From the NCBI GenBank assembly GCA_902597555.1, contig CACJYE010000005.1:1-37644 (forward strand): a stretch of DNA of 37,644 nucleotides, given 5' to 3'. Below the pieces are notes generated by a model. That model worked only from the letters and a program-made list of their open reading frames with translations. It searched no databases and was not told the DNA's origin. This DNA is from an uncultured Pelagibacteraceae bacterium. Lineage in GTDB: Bacteria; Pseudomonadota; Alphaproteobacteria; Pelagibacterales; Pelagibacteraceae. Positions within the stretch are counted from its first letter, which is position 1, and the number at the start of each line of letters is the position of its first letter. Below, one piece after another: positions 17,988 through 28,709 of this stretch. The position numbers and the translations under genes were made by a program.

Positions 17988-19613
17988 ATGATTAATAAAA
18001 ATTCCTTAAGCGTTTTAGGTCAATTTTATTTTAATATAAAGGAAAGTTTTAAATCAATTTATAAAAATTCTAATTTTTATGAGAAAAAAATATCAAAAAC
18101 TTCCAATAATAGTTTTGATTACAAACCAAGTCCTCATTTACTTTCATCTATAATTAAATATCAAAATAAAAAATATAAAATTGAGGACTTTGCCATTGAG
18201 TCACTTTGGCGAAATAATTTGAACTCAAAAGATTATGAAAAATTAAATAACTTTTTTTGGTTTTTTAGTTTAGATTTAAAATCTTCTAAAAAAACTACTC
18301 AAACAGTTATAAGGAACTGGATTTCAAACAATAACAAATATCAAAAAAAAAGTTGGGAATTTGATTTAACTGCAAAAAGAATTATCTCATGGTTATCAAA
18401 TCACCAACTTACTTATGAAAACAGTGACCAAGAATATAGAACTACTTTTGATCATATGATTCAAAAGCAAACAAATCATTTGTTAAGTGAAATAAAAAAC
18501 CCAAAAGAAGTAGAAAATAAAATGATTGGGTGTGCTGCAATAATTTTGACTGGCTTAGCTTATAAGAATGAAAGACAATATCTAATTTACGGATTAAATT
18601 TATTAAAAAATATAATTAAATCCTCAATAGATAATCAGGGTTTTACAAAATCAAGAAATATCAGGCAATTAATATTTTATTTAAAATATTTTATAATAAT
18701 AAGAGAATGGTTTAAAGAATCTCAGAGTTTGATCCCTGAATATATTGATGAAACTATCTACTATTTAGGCTCAAGTTACACTTTTATTTGGCAAAATATT
18801 AAACAAGATATTTTTTTTAATGGTAACTATACTTCTGATAATAACGAATTTGATCAATACTTGAAAAGATTTGGTTACACTTTTAAAAATCAAATTAATG
18901 AACTAAGCGGTTATGCAATACTAAAAAATAAAAAAATAATCCTTGCTGCTGATATAGGGTCTAGCCCTAACAAAATATTTTCTAACGACTATCAAGCAGG
19001 AGCTTTATCATTTGAAATATTTTCTAATGATAAAAAATTAATTTCTAACGCTGGTTATTATCCAGACAAAAATAATAAATTTAATAAATTATCAAGAAGC
19101 ACAGCTTTACATTGTGCTCTAAGCATTGAGGATTTTTCCTCTTGTAATTTTATTAAGCATCAAAAAAATTTGATTGTTGATAAAGGACTGAAAGTATTAA
19201 AAAAAAATGTAGTTTTTGAAAATAATTATTGGAAAATATCAGGTACACATGATGGATTTTTAATTAAATTTGGAACTATTTATGAAAGGGAGATTGAGTT
19301 CTACCCAGAACAAATGAAATTTATTGGCTATGATAAGTTATTAAGAAAAAACCCAAGTAAAGAAATTAAATTTGATATTAGATTTCATCTTGATCCAAAC
19401 TCAAAAGTAATGAAAACACAAGATAACAAATCAATACTAATTGAATTAGATGAGGAAGGTTGGAAATTTAGTTGTGATAAATTTGATATTAATATTGATA
19501 ATGGTTTATATTTCGGTAATAAAAATTCATATAAAGAAAACCAAAATATTTTTATCTCAGGTATGAATAATGAAAAAGAACAGGTAATAAAGTGGGAGAT
19601 AAATAAATTATAA
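17988..19613 (+). CDS. Heparinase II/III family protein
   Basis: Helical N-terminus (WISNNNKYQKKSWEFDLTAKRIISWLSNH) and C-terminal half with LSRSTALHCALSIEDFSSCNF; directly upstream of purH. Confidence 0.82.
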   Translation: MINKNSLSVLGQFYFNIKESFKSIYKNSNFYEKKISKTSNNSFDYKPSPHLLSSIIKYQNKKYKIEDFAIESLWRNNLNSKDYEKLNNFFWFFSLDLKSSKKTTQTVIRNWISNNNKYQKKSWEFDLTAKRIISWLSNHQLTYENSDQEYRTTFDHMIQKQTNHLLSEIKNPKEVENKMIGCAAIILTGLAYKNERQYLIYGLNLLKNIIKSSIDNQGFTKSRNIRQLIFYLKYFIIIREWFKESQSLIPEYIDETIYYLGSSYTFIWQNIKQDIFFNGNYTSDNNEFDQYLKRFGYTFKNQINELSGYAILKNKKIILAADIGSSPNKIFSNDYQAGALSFEIFSNDKKLISNAGYYPDKNNKFNKLSRSTALHCALSIEDFSSCNFIKHQKNLIVDKGLKVLKKNVVFENNYWKISGTHDGFLIKFGTIYEREIEFYPEQMKFIGYDKLLRKNPSKEIKFDIRFHLDPNSKVMKTQDNKSILIELDEEGWKFSCDKFDINIDNGLYFGNKNSYKENQNIFISGMNNEKEQVIKWEINKL

Positions 19614-21151
19614 TGAAGAAAAAAATCAAAACTGCTCTCATCTCTGTATCTGATAAAAATAATTTAAAACCATTGCTAAATATTTTAAAAAAGAACAAAG
19701 TTAAAATAATTAGCTCAGGTGGTACTTATAAAGAAATTAAAAGATTAAAATTTAACTGTTTAGAAGTATCTAACTTTACTAATTCCCCCGAGATTCTGGA
19801 GGGAAGAGTAAAAACCCTTCATCCAAAAATCCATGCAGGGATTTTAAATAAAAGAGAAAAAAAATCTCACTTTAAAGATCTTAAAGATAATAATTTTGAG
19901 AATATTGATTTAGTCATAGTTAATTTTTATCCATTTGAGAACACTCTTAAAAAGACAAATAATCATCAAAAAATTTTAGAAAATATAGATGTAGGTGGTC
20001 CTACTATGGTTAGATCTGCAGCAAAAAACTATAATGATGTAGCTGTAATAACTTCCTCAGATCAGTATGAGGAATTAATTCAAGAACTAAAAAAATTCAA
20101 GGGATCTACTTCTTTAAATTTTAGAGAAAAACTATCAAGAATAGCTTTTGCTGAGACTGCATATTATGACTCTGTGATTTCAAACTATCTTAACAAAAAA
20201 ACAAATACTATTTTCCCTAGGAAAAAAATTTTTCATGGAAATCTAATAGAGCAACTTAGATACGGTGAAAATCCTCACCAATTAAGTGCAATTTATTCAA
20301 GTAGTTCAAATATGAACTTAAAACAAATTCATGGAAAACAGCTTAGTTATAACAATTATAATGACTTATTTAGTGCTTTAACTATTTCAAGATCTTTCCC
20401 AAAGGGGAAGGGAACTGTCATAGTCAAGCACGCAAACCCGTGTGGAGTTTCTGCTAAAAATGATCATTTAGAGAGTTATAAGTCCGCTCTTTCTTGTGAC
20501 CCTGTAAGTGCTTTTGGTGGAATAGTGTCTTGTAATTTTAAAATTGCGAGTGATTTAGCGGTTGAATTAAATAAGTTATTTTTAGAGGTAATAATTGCAA
20601 ATGGTTTCGATAGCAATGCAATCAAAATATTAAAAGCTAAAAAAAACTTAAGACTGATTGATGGAACAAATTACACGTCAGAAGAACTTTTTAAGTTTGT
20701 ATCATTTAATCAAGGTATAATGATACAATCAGAGGACTTAAATATATTTTCAAAAAAAAATTTTAAAGTTGTATCAAAACGAAAACCAACATCTAAGCAA
20801 CTTAAAGATCTTGTTTTTGCTTTTAATGTATGTAGATATGTAAAATCAAATGCAATAGTATTGGCATCCAACGAAACAACTGTTGGCATTGGTTCGGGTC
20901 AACCAAGTAGATTGAACAGTTGTGAAATAGCAATAAATAAAATGAAAAAATTTAATCTTCAGACTGATAACTTAGTTGCTGCCTCAGATGCTTTTTTTCC
21001 TTTTGTAGACGGCATTGAAAAACTCGTACAATCTGGAGTTAGAGCTGTTGTTCAGCCCTCTGGGTCAATAAGGGATAAAGAAATAATTAACTTTGCAAAT
21101 GAAACTAATACCGTACTACTTTTTTCTAAAACAAGACACTTTAGACATTAG
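19613..21151 (+). CDS. purH: Bifunctional AICAR transformylase/IMP cyclohydrolase
   Basis: ALISVSDKNNLKPL, GGRV-like EGRVKTLHPKIHAGIL, NIDVGGPTMVRSAAKN, LRYGENPHQ, KHANPCGVS, DAFFPFVDGIE, QPSGSIRD. Confidence 0.97.
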   Translation: MKKKIKTALISVSDKNNLKPLLNILKKNKVKIISSGGTYKEIKRLKFNCLEVSNFTNSPEILEGRVKTLHPKIHAGILNKREKKSHFKDLKDNNFENIDLVIVNFYPFENTLKKTNNHQKILENIDVGGPTMVRSAAKNYNDVAVITSSDQYEELIQELKKFKGSTSLNFREKLSRIAFAETAYYDSVISNYLNKKTNTIFPRKKIFHGNLIEQLRYGENPHQLSAIYSSSSNMNLKQIHGKQLSYNNYNDLFSALTISRSFPKGKGTVIVKHANPCGVSAKNDHLESYKSALSCDPVSAFGGIVSCNFKIASDLAVELNKLFLEVIIANGFDSNAIKILKAKKNLRLIDGTNYTSEELFKFVSFNQGIMIQSEDLNIFSKKNFKVVSKRKPTSKQLKDLVFAFNVCRYVKSNAIVLASNETTVGIGSGQPSRLNSCEIAINKMKKFNLQTDNLVAASDAFFPFVDGIEKLVQSGVRAVVQPSGSIRDKEIINFANETNTVLLFSKTRHFRH

Positions 21152-21485
21152 GTATTTGATCTATTTTTGCAGCAAGAATAAAATCACTCTCGGCTAGACC
21201 TTTTATTGCGTGCGTAAATATTTTAATTCTTGCATAACCCCATCCAAACCATAAATCAGGGTGATGACCTTCGGATTCTGCTATTTCTCCAACTTTGTTT
21301 ACAAATTCCTGACTTTGTAAAAAGTTATCAAATTTAAAACTTTTAATTAAATGAAAGCCATCGATTTTATCTTCTAAGACTTCCCAGCCATCAACTTTTT
21401 TAAGATATTTATGTATTTCCTCCGCATTAAACGGAGGGATATTACCTTCACAAGGAACACACTTTTTATTTGCTAAATCACTCAT
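21141..21485 (-). CDS. 4a-hydroxytetrahydrobiopterin dehydratase (pterin carbinolamine dehydratase)
   Basis: CVPCEGNIPPF N-terminus, WEVLEDKIDGFHLIKSFKFDNF, AESEGHHPDLWFGWGYARIKIFTHAIKGL. Confidence 0.93.
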   Translation of the reverse strand: MSDLANKKCVPCEGNIPPFNAEEIHKYLKKVDGWEVLEDKIDGFHLIKSFKFDNFLQSQEFVNKVGEIAESEGHHPDLWFGWGYARIKIFTHAIKGLAESDFILAAKIDQIPNV

Positions 21486-21495
21486 AATTTTTTTT

Positions 21496-21570
21496 TGGAG
21501 CGGGCAAAGGGGGTCGAACCCTCGACCTTCTCGTTGGCAACGAGACGCTCTACCACTGAGCTATGCCCGC
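21496..21570 (-). tRNA. tRNA-Gly (anticodon GCC), CCA encoded
   Basis: Reverse complement GCGGGCATAGCTCAGTGGTAGAGCGTCTCGTTGCCAACGAGAAGGTCGAGGGTTCGACCCCCTTTGCCCGCTCCA; 7-bp acceptor stem, CTCGT/ACGAG anticodon stem, GGTTCGA T-loop. Confidence 0.97.
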
Positions 21571-21670
21571 TTATTATTTAAAACCTAAATTATTTCCTTT
21601 TTTAATATTAAGCAATAGTCAAATTATTTATTTTGACTTTGTGACAAACTTAACATTATTTAAAAAGATT

Positions 21671-22333
21671 ATGTATGATATATTTGGGTTTATGAAAATA
21701 AATGATCTACCAAATACAATTTCAATATTTCCTTTAAGTAATTTTATTATATTTCCTAAAACGACAGTGCCGTTGAATATTTTTGAACCACGTTACATAG
21801 ATATGATTAATGATAGTATGAAATCGAACAAATTAATCGGAATGATACAACCAAAAAATTCTAATAGTCAAATTAAACCAGATTTACATGATATCGGATG
21901 TCTCGGAAAAATAACAAGTTTTAGAGAGACAGAGGATGGTAGATTTTTAATTGAATTAAAAGGATTAATAAGATTTAAAAAGAAGAAAGAAATAGTTACT
22001 GAAAATAAATATAGAATTTTAGAAGTAGATTTTAAAGATTTCTATCAAGATTTAAGAAATGAAAAAGAAGAATTAAAATTTTCTGATCTCGAGTTAATTT
22101 TTAAAGATTTAAAATCACTTTTTGAAAAAAGGGGATTTATAATAAATTGGAAAGCCCTAGAAAATCAGTCCCTGGATGAAACAATCAATGCCCTTGCTAT
22201 GGCGTCTCCTTTCTCTTTAGAGGAAAAACAAGTTTTGTTAGAAGCAAAAAATTTAGATGTAAGAAAAAATAAAATATCTCAAATTCTAAGCACTTACACC
22301 TTTGACGATTTTAACAATACAACCATACAATAA
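21671..22333 (+). CDS. LON peptidase substrate-binding domain protein
   Basis: ISIFPLSNFIIFPKTTVPLNIFEPRYIDMIND...GMIQP...DIGCLGKI. The ORF-track start (21563) lies inside the tRNA; ATG 21671 or 21692 is more plausible. Confidence 0.85.
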   Translation: MYDIFGFMKINDLPNTISIFPLSNFIIFPKTTVPLNIFEPRYIDMINDSMKSNKLIGMIQPKNSNSQIKPDLHDIGCLGKITSFRETEDGRFLIELKGLIRFKKKKEIVTENKYRILEVDFKDFYQDLRNEKEELKFSDLELIFKDLKSLFEKRGFIINWKALENQSLDETINALAMASPFSLEEKQVLLEAKNLDVRKNKISQILSTYTFDDFNNTTIQ

Positions 22334-22334
22334 A

Positions 22335-23411
22335 TTATATATTTATTCCTTTGTCAGCAATTTGAGTAAAAAATTTATTAACATATGAATTTTTTCCTAA
22401 TAATTTTACTGATTTACTAAAAAAAGTATTATTTAATTTTCTCTCAAGATTAAAGAATTCATGGATTAAATCTATACCGTTCGAAAAAATATAGTTTTTA
22501 TGTTTTAGATTGTTTTCAAATTGACTATTAACAGAACTATCAATAGGTAATCCTAAATCATTTTTATATTTAATAATGTCCATTAATATATTTATATCTC
22601 TAATTGTCATGTTAAAACCTTGTCCAGCAAGAGGGTGTATTCTATGAAGCAAATCACCAAATGCTAAAATATTCCCATGATAATAATTTCTTAGCATACA
22701 AGATTTCAAATCGAAAGTTTCTATAGTATTAATTTTTTTAATTTTGTATTTTAAATTGTACTTTCTTATCAACTTATAAGTATTTTCTGTTAAATTATTG
22801 TTTGAATTGTGAATGGAATAAACAATTGAAGTTCTGTTTTTTGAAATAGGTAAAAAGGCTAATGGACCTTTCTTAGTAAATATCTGAACAGCAACATCGT
22901 TTGAAATATTTTCATGATCAATGATAGTTGTATGTGCCAAACTGTTATATGTTTTTATAAGTTTTTTATTAAAAAATTTTTTTGTAAATGAATTTGAATA
23001 ATCTGTATTTATAATCAAACTATATTTTTTGAAATTCACAAGTTTATTTTTAGATTTTATTTGTTTACAAAAATCAACATTTGATAAACTTTTATTTAAA
23101 ATTTCATACAACTGAAAATTCTTTACAGTTGAAAATAATTGATTTTTATTATTTTCAAAATTTAATATCTTTTCATTTTTCAAATTATCACTGTAGATTT
23201 CAATTCTTTTTAATTTCCAAACAATTTTTTCAATATTAAGTATATTTTTATTAAAATAGTCAAAATTACTACTTGAGATGCCAATTGTTCTTGATTTATT
23301 TATTTTAAAATTTACAACATCAGAAACTACATCTACAAAAATATTTTGATTAACTAAAGCTTTTGCTAAAGTTAATGCAGTTAAACCCGAACCAAGTATA
23401 CAAACTCTCAT
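22335..23411 (-). CDS. UbiH/UbiF-family FAD-dependent hydroxylase
   Basis: MRVCILGSGLTALTLAKAL (FAD-binding) and GDLLHRIHPLAGQGFNMTIRDINILMDII; start set at the internal ATG before the Rossmann motif. Confidence 0.82.
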   Translation of the reverse strand: MRVCILGSGLTALTLAKALVNQNIFVDVVSDVVNFKINKSRTIGISSSNFDYFNKNILNIEKIVWKLKRIEIYSDNLKNEKILNFENNKNQLFSTVKNFQLYEILNKSLSNVDFCKQIKSKNKLVNFKKYSLIINTDYSNSFTKKFFNKKLIKTYNSLAHTTIIDHENISNDVAVQIFTKKGPLAFLPISKNRTSIVYSIHNSNNNLTENTYKLIRKYNLKYKIKKINTIETFDLKSCMLRNYYHGNILAFGDLLHRIHPLAGQGFNMTIRDINILMDIIKYKNDLGLPIDSSVNSQFENNLKHKNYIFSNGIDLIHEFFNLERKLNNTFFSKSVKLLGKNSYVNKFFTQIADKGINI

Positions 23412-23473
23412 ATTATTTTTAATTTTAACAACAAAAATTAGATGATACAAAGTGACTAAATTGATTCATAAAT

Positions 23474-25558
23474 ATGGATATTAAAAAAACAGCTAATTTG
23501 TTAATTAATTTTACAATTAAAAGGCTTGCAGAGATTTTTGGTATAGTAATTTTTGCGGCAGGATTATTGCTATTTTCGTCATTATTAACTTATTCTCCTG
23601 AAGATCCTAATTTTATTTTTCCAGAAAATACTGAAATAAAAAATATTTTAGGTTTTCAAGGCAGTTTTGTCGCTGATCTATTTTTTCAATCTTTAGGTCT
23701 AGTTTCTTATATGTTCTCAATTACTTTGATAATTACCGGTATAAACATTTTTAGAATTAAAGAATTTTTATTGATTATTGAGAATATTTTTTTTGCAATA
23801 CTTTATTCGGTTGTTGGAACTTTGTTTCTGTCTTATTTTTATTTTGAAGGTTTTTCACTTTACATTAATGGAAATGGAGGTTTTGTTGGAAATTATTTTA
23901 ACCAAACATTTTTAAATTCATTAATATTTTCTAATGAAATAATTTTTTATTATCTATTAATAATTTTAAATTTAACTTTATTTTTATTAAGTATTAATTT
24001 TCATCCAATTAAATTTTATATTAACCTAAAAAAAACTATTCACAGATTTAATAAAAGTGAAAATAAAAATTACACTGATAAGAGTGAAGTAATCAGTGAA
24101 TATATTCCTCAAGAGGAAATCAAAAATCTTATCCAAGAGGACTTGCCCTTTATTAGAGCAGAAAATAAAAATGATAATAAAGTTAAATTTAAATTACCAT
24201 CACTAGATTTATTAAAAGGTCCTTCTAAAGGGGAAAGAGAGAATTTAATCAAAAGTGAAACTCACAATCCAGAATTTCTTGAAAAAATTTTATTAGATTT
24301 TGGAGTTAACGGTAATATTAAAAAAGTAAGTCATGGTCCCGTAGTTACTTTAAACGAATTTGAACCAGCCGCTGGAGTTAAAGTTTCAAAAATAATTAAC
24401 CTTTCAGATGACATTGCTAGAAATACTAGCTCTGAGTCTGCGAGAATATCTACTATCCCAGGAAGCAGCACGATTGGTATCGAGCTACCAAATAATTCCA
24501 GAGAAAATGTTTATTTAAGTGAAATTCTTAACAATCCTGATTTCAAAAAAAAAGAGGTTAAATTACCAATAGCATTAGGTAAAAGTATTTCTGGAAAACC
24601 TATAGTTGGAGATTTATCCTCAATGCCACATCTATTAATTGCAGGAACAACAGGATCTGGTAAATCTGTTTGTATAAATACAATTATACTTTCCCTGCTT
24701 TATAGACATACTCCTGATAAATGTAAGTTCATTTTAATTGATCCAAAAATGCTGGAGTTATCAACATACGAAGGGATCCCACATTTATTGTGTCCTGTTA
24801 TAACTGAGGCTAAAAAGGCAGCATCCGTTTTAGGGTGGGTAGTTAAAGAAATGGAGAGTAGATACAGGTTAATGACCAGAGAAAGTGTAAGAAATATTGA
24901 TGGTTATAATTCAAAACATAAACTTCCAATGCCTTACATAGTAGTAGTTGTTGATGAAATGTCAGATTTAATGCTTGTAGCAGGCAAAGAAATAGAAAAT
25001 TATATTCAAAAATTATCTCAAATGGCAAGAGCTGCCGGTATTCACATAATTATGGCAACACAGAGACCAAGTGTTGATGTAATAACTGGAACAATTAAGG
25101 CAAACTTTCCAACTAGAATATCTTTTCAAGTTACATCTAAAATTGATAGCAGAACTATTCTTGGAGAACAGGGTGCTGAACAACTTTTAGGAAAAGGTGA
25201 TATGTTATATATGTCATCAGCCAACCGAATAGTAAGAATACATGCACCATTTGTTTCTGACAGTGAAATTGAAAAAATTAACAATTTCTTAAGGTCACAG
25301 GCAGAGCCTGATTATGTAGATGAAATATTAAATTTTGTTGATGAAAAAGAAATTGGTGATAATCAGAATTTGGGAGATAAAGACGAATTATATCAACAAG
25401 CAGTTGAAATTATTAGGTCTGAGGGAAAAGCTTCTACATCATTTTTACAGAGAAAACTTCAAATTGGCTATAATAGAGCTGCAAGAATTATAGATATGAT
25501 GGAAGCTGATGGAATTGTTAGTAAAGCAAATCATGTTGGTAAAAGAGATGTTCTTTGA
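23474..25558 (+). CDS. ftsK: DNA translocase FtsK
   Basis: N-terminal TM segments, AGTTGSGKSVCIN Walker A, FILIDPKMLELS, MATQRPSVDVITG, C-terminal gamma-like domain SFLQRKLQIGYNRAARIIDMME. Confidence 0.96.
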   Translation: MDIKKTANLLINFTIKRLAEIFGIVIFAAGLLLFSSLLTYSPEDPNFIFPENTEIKNILGFQGSFVADLFFQSLGLVSYMFSITLIITGINIFRIKEFLLIIENIFFAILYSVVGTLFLSYFYFEGFSLYINGNGGFVGNYFNQTFLNSLIFSNEIIFYYLLIILNLTLFLLSINFHPIKFYINLKKTIHRFNKSENKNYTDKSEVISEYIPQEEIKNLIQEDLPFIRAENKNDNKVKFKLPSLDLLKGPSKGERENLIKSETHNPEFLEKILLDFGVNGNIKKVSHGPVVTLNEFEPAAGVKVSKIINLSDDIARNTSSESARISTIPGSSTIGIELPNNSRENVYLSEILNNPDFKKKEVKLPIALGKSISGKPIVGDLSSMPHLLIAGTTGSGKSVCINTIILSLLYRHTPDKCKFILIDPKMLELSTYEGIPHLLCPVITEAKKAASVLGWVVKEMESRYRLMTRESVRNIDGYNSKHKLPMPYIVVVVDEMSDLMLVAGKEIENYIQKLSQMARAAGIHIIMATQRPSVDVITGTIKANFPTRISFQVTSKIDSRTILGEQGAEQLLGKGDMLYMSSANRIVRIHAPFVSDSEIEKINNFLRSQAEPDYVDEILNFVDEKEIGDNQNLGDKDELYQQAVEIIRSEGKASTSFLQRKLQIGYNRAARIIDMMEADGIVSKANHVGKRDVL

Positions 25559-26103
25559 TGTTTAGGTGGTTCTTAATTTTTTTTTTTACGTTTTTAATAT
25601 TTAATTCAAAAGCTGATAATAGAGATAAAATAATCGAAAATTTAAATAATACTTCAAATATTAGTTTTAAATTTGAGCAAAACATAAATGGAAAAATTGA
25701 AAGTGGAAACTGTATAATCGAATATCCAAAAAAGATGTATTGTGCTTATGATAAAAATAATAAAATTTTAGTTTCAAATGGTAAATCTTTAGTAATTAAA
25801 ACAATATCAAGTTATTATCGCTATCCTCTTAAAAAAACTCCTTTAAACCTTATTTTGGATAAAAACTTTTTGATAAATAAAATTTCTAGTCTTGAAGAAA
25901 GAACAATAGATAATTCATATATAAGTTACAGTATTATAAATAACGAAAATAAAATAGATATATTTTTCGATATTATTTCACTTGAATTAATCGGTTGGCA
26001 AACAAAAGACATCTATCAAAATACTGTCTTAACTCTTCTTGGCCCAATTTCAAAAAATAGAGAAATCAAAAAAAAATTTTTTAAATTACCTCTTCAAAAT
26101 TAA
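25555..26103 (+). CDS. lolA: Outer-membrane lipoprotein carrier protein LolA family
   Basis: Signal peptide, ISFKFEQNINGKIESGNCIIEYPKKMYCAY..., directly after ftsK. Confidence 0.8.
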   Translation: MMFRWFLIFFFTFLIFNSKADNRDKIIENLNNTSNISFKFEQNINGKIESGNCIIEYPKKMYCAYDKNNKILVSNGKSLVIKTISSYYRYPLKKTPLNLILDKNFLINKISSLEERTIDNSYISYSIINNENKIDIFFDIISLELIGWQTKDIYQNTVLTLLGPISKNREIKKKFFKLPLQN

Positions 26104-26603
26104 AGTTTAACAATCTCGGATTTAAAAATTCTCATTCCTCTAGCAATATAATTTTTAAGAGCATTTTTATGATCTAATGAACAAGTATGTAGCCAGACTC
26201 TATTAACTTTTTGATCAAAAGATTTTTTTATAGCTTCAGACAATAAAAAAGATCCTAATTTTTTATTTTGGTATTCTTCAATAATACCAAAGTAAGCTAT
26301 TTCAACCTCTTTTTTTTCATAATGAAAAATTAGTTCAAAAAATCCTACTAGATCATCTTTATTTTTAAGCACATATGTTTTAACTTTTTCACTCGAAACA
26401 TAATCAATCCATTTCTGTTCATTCCAAATCAATCTATCTATCCATTTATGTTTTTTACCAATATTTTTATAAAAAAACTTATTTAATTGAAAATTAATTG
26501 GGTCTATCAAATTCAAAGAGAAATCTTTAGAAGGCTTATTTCCTTCTTTAAGATCATTAAGTGAACTAATTTCTAGATAATTTCTTTTTACTTCTTCTGT
26601 CAC
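26100..26603 (-). CDS. GNAT family N-acetyltransferase
   Basis: AYFGIIEEYQNKKLGSFLLSEAIKKSF, VWLHTCSLDHKNALKNYIARGMRIF. Confidence 0.82.
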   Translation of the reverse strand: MTEEVKRNYLEISSLNDLKEGNKPSKDFSLNLIDPINFQLNKFFYKNIGKKHKWIDRLIWNEQKWIDYVSSEKVKTYVLKNKDDLVGFFELIFHYEKKEVEIAYFGIIEEYQNKKLGSFLLSEAIKKSFDQKVNRVWLHTCSLDHKNALKNYIARGMRIFKSEIVKL

Positions 26604-26965
26604 TCAACCATTTTCCCAACTTTTTCACCTCCAAATAAATGGAAATGTAAATGAGGAACCTCTTGACCACCATGATTGCTTATATTAGCTAAAGCCCTAT
26701 AACCTTTGCCTACTTGTGTTGAAATACCTAGTTTTTTAGCGACTATATTTATACCTTTTATCAATCCCACTATCTCGTTAGGGGATGCATTTAAACTAAA
26801 ATCATCTAAATCAATATATTTTCCCTTTGGAATTACTAGAGCATGAATTTTTTTTTGTGGATTAATGTCATGGAATGAAAGAACAAATTCATCTTCATAA
26901 ATTTTATTACAAGGTACCTCACCACTTAAAATTTTTGCAAAAATATTATTGTCGTCGTAACTCAT
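26600..26965 (-). CDS. HIT family (histidine triad) protein
   Basis: IFAKILSGEVPCNKIYED and C-terminal HLHFHLFGG. Confidence 0.94.
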   Translation of the reverse strand: MSYDDNNIFAKILSGEVPCNKIYEDEFVLSFHDINPQKKIHALVIPKGKYIDLDDFSLNASPNEIVGLIKGINIVAKKLGISTQVGKGYRALANISNHGGQEVPHLHFHLFGGEKVGKMVE

Positions 26966-27234
26966 TTTTTTCTTTTTTCTAGCTCAGACATTACATCTTC
27001 AATTTTTATGTCATTAGCTTCAAGATACATCAACAAATGGTAAAATACATCGGCAGCTTCGTGTATCTTATTTGTGTTTTCCTCAACAGCCTCAATTAAT
27101 TCATTAATTTCCTCCAAAATTTTAGCTGTGCTCAATGATTTGTCCATAAGCAACTTATTAGTATATGAACCTGCAACAGGAGAAGTTTTTCTATCTCGTG
27201 CAAGTTTTATTAAGTTTTCTAATGTGTTGAGCAT
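26962..27234 (-). CDS. hisE: Phosphoribosyl-ATP pyrophosphatase
   Basis: SYTNKLLMDKSLSTAKILEEINELIEAVEE...EAADVFYHLLMYLEAN; next to hisF. Confidence 0.92.
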   Translation of the reverse strand: MLNTLENLIKLARDRKTSPVAGSYTNKLLMDKSLSTAKILEEINELIEAVEENTNKIHEAADVFYHLLMYLEANDIKIEDVMSELEKRKK

Positions 27235-27235
27235 A

Positions 27236-27991
27236 CTAAAGTCTAACAGGAATTCCTTTTGAATCCAAATATTCCTTAGCCTCTTTTACAGAGTGCTTAC
27301 CATAGTGAAATATTGATGCTGCAAGAACTGCACTAGCATTTCCCAATTTAATCCCATCAACTAAATGATCTAAATTTCCAACTCCACCAGACGCTATAAC
27401 TGGAATATTTACTTTTGAGGATATCTTTGACATTAAATCAATATCATAACCAACTTGAGTACCATCCCTATCCATTGAAGTAACAAGGAGTTCACCTGCC
27501 CCACTATCTTCTTTTTTTTTTGCAAATTCTATTGCATCAATACCAGTATTATTTCTTCCACCGTGAGTAAAAATTTCCCATTTGTCGCCATTTTTTTTAG
27601 CATCTATAGCGACAACAATGCACTGTGAACCAAATTTTTTGGAGCTTTCTGTTACCACTTCTGGATTTTGAACCGCTGCAGTGTTAATAGAAACTTTATC
27701 TGCTCCACAATTAAGTAGTTTATTTATATCCTCAATACTTCTTACGCCACCTCCAACTGTTAAAGGAACAAAACATTTTTTAGAGGTTTTCTCTACAACA
27801 TCATAAATAGTATCTCTATTTTCATTTGAAGCTGTAATGTCTAAAAAACAAATTTCATCTGCCCCACCATCAGAATAAATTTTGGCTTGTTCGACAGGGT
27901 CACCTGCATCCTGTAAATCAACAAAGTTTATCCCCTTGACTACACGACCATTTTTAACATCTAAACAGGGTATTATTCTATTTTTAAGCAT
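27236..27991 (-). CDS. hisF: Imidazole glycerol phosphate synthase subunit HisF
   Basis: [53 protein letters not shown]. Confidence 0.98.
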   Translation of the reverse strand: MLKNRIIPCLDVKNGRVVKGINFVDLQDAGDPVEQAKIYSDGGADEICFLDITASNENRDTIYDVVEKTSKKCFVPLTVGGGVRSIEDINKLLNCGADKVSINTAAVQNPEVVTESSKKFGSQCIVVAIDAKKNGDKWEIFTHGGRNNTGIDAIEFAKKKEDSGAGELLVTSMDRDGTQVGYDIDLMSKISSKVNIPVIASGGVGNLDHLVDGIKLGNASAVLAASIFHYGKHSVKEAKEYLDSKGIPVRL

Positions 27992-28709
27992 CTAATTCCT
28001 TAACTAATTCGTTTAATTTAATGTCACCATCATAGATAGCTTTTCCAACTATTATACCCTCGATATTACTATTATTTAGTTCCTTAGCTTTTTTAATATC
28101 ATCAATTGATGAAACTCCACCAGATATAATTACTGGACAATTGGAAATATTCGCAACTTTTACTGTCTCTTCAAAATTAGGACTTTGCTTCATTCCATCT
28201 CTATTAATATCGGTGTAAATCAATCTACTCGCACCAAATTCATTCACCTCTTTTAAGTAATCTAAAGTTAATTTGTTAGAATTTTCTTTCCAGCCAGAAA
28301 CAGACAAATATCCTTCTTTTGCATCTAAACCTAACGCAATTCGATTTGGAAATTTTTCGCAAGCCTCTTTTAAAAAATTTTTATCTTTTATAGCAGCACT
28401 TCCTAATATAACTTTTTCAACACCAGCATCAGTATATTTTTGAATGCTTTCAAAGTTCCTTACTCCTCCACCAATTTCGATTTGAAGATTGAATTTATTT
28501 ACTATTTCTTGAATAATATCCAAATTAACTGTTGCTCCAGTTAACGCTCCATCTAAATCTACAATGTGTAAGTTCTTAAAACCATGATCCTTGTATTTCC
28601 CAGCTTGTTCTATTGGAGACATTTCATATTCAGTTTTATTTTCAAAATCTCCTTTGACTAATCTCACACACTTTTTATCTTTAATATCTATTGCCGGAAA
28701 TATTTTCAT
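27984..28709 (-). CDS. hisA: ProFAR isomerase
   Basis: [55 protein letters not shown]. Confidence 0.98.
   Translation of the reverse strand: MKIFPAIDIKDKKCVRLVKGDFENKTEYEMSPIEQAGKYKDHGFKNLHIVDLDGALTGATVNLDIIQEIVNKFNLQIEIGGGVRNFESIQKYTDAGVEKVILGSAAIKDKNFLKEACEKFPNRIALGLDAKEGYLSVSGWKENSNKLTLDYLKEVNEFGASRLIYTDINRDGMKQSPNFEETVKVANISNCPVIISGGVSSIDDIKKAKELNNSNIEGIIVGKAIYDGDIKLNELVKELDA

Noticed and set aside
21563-21670. N-terminal extension of the LON-domain ORF starting at 21563
   Set aside because: It would begin inside tRNA-Gly; the domain starts after the internal ATGs at 21671/21692.
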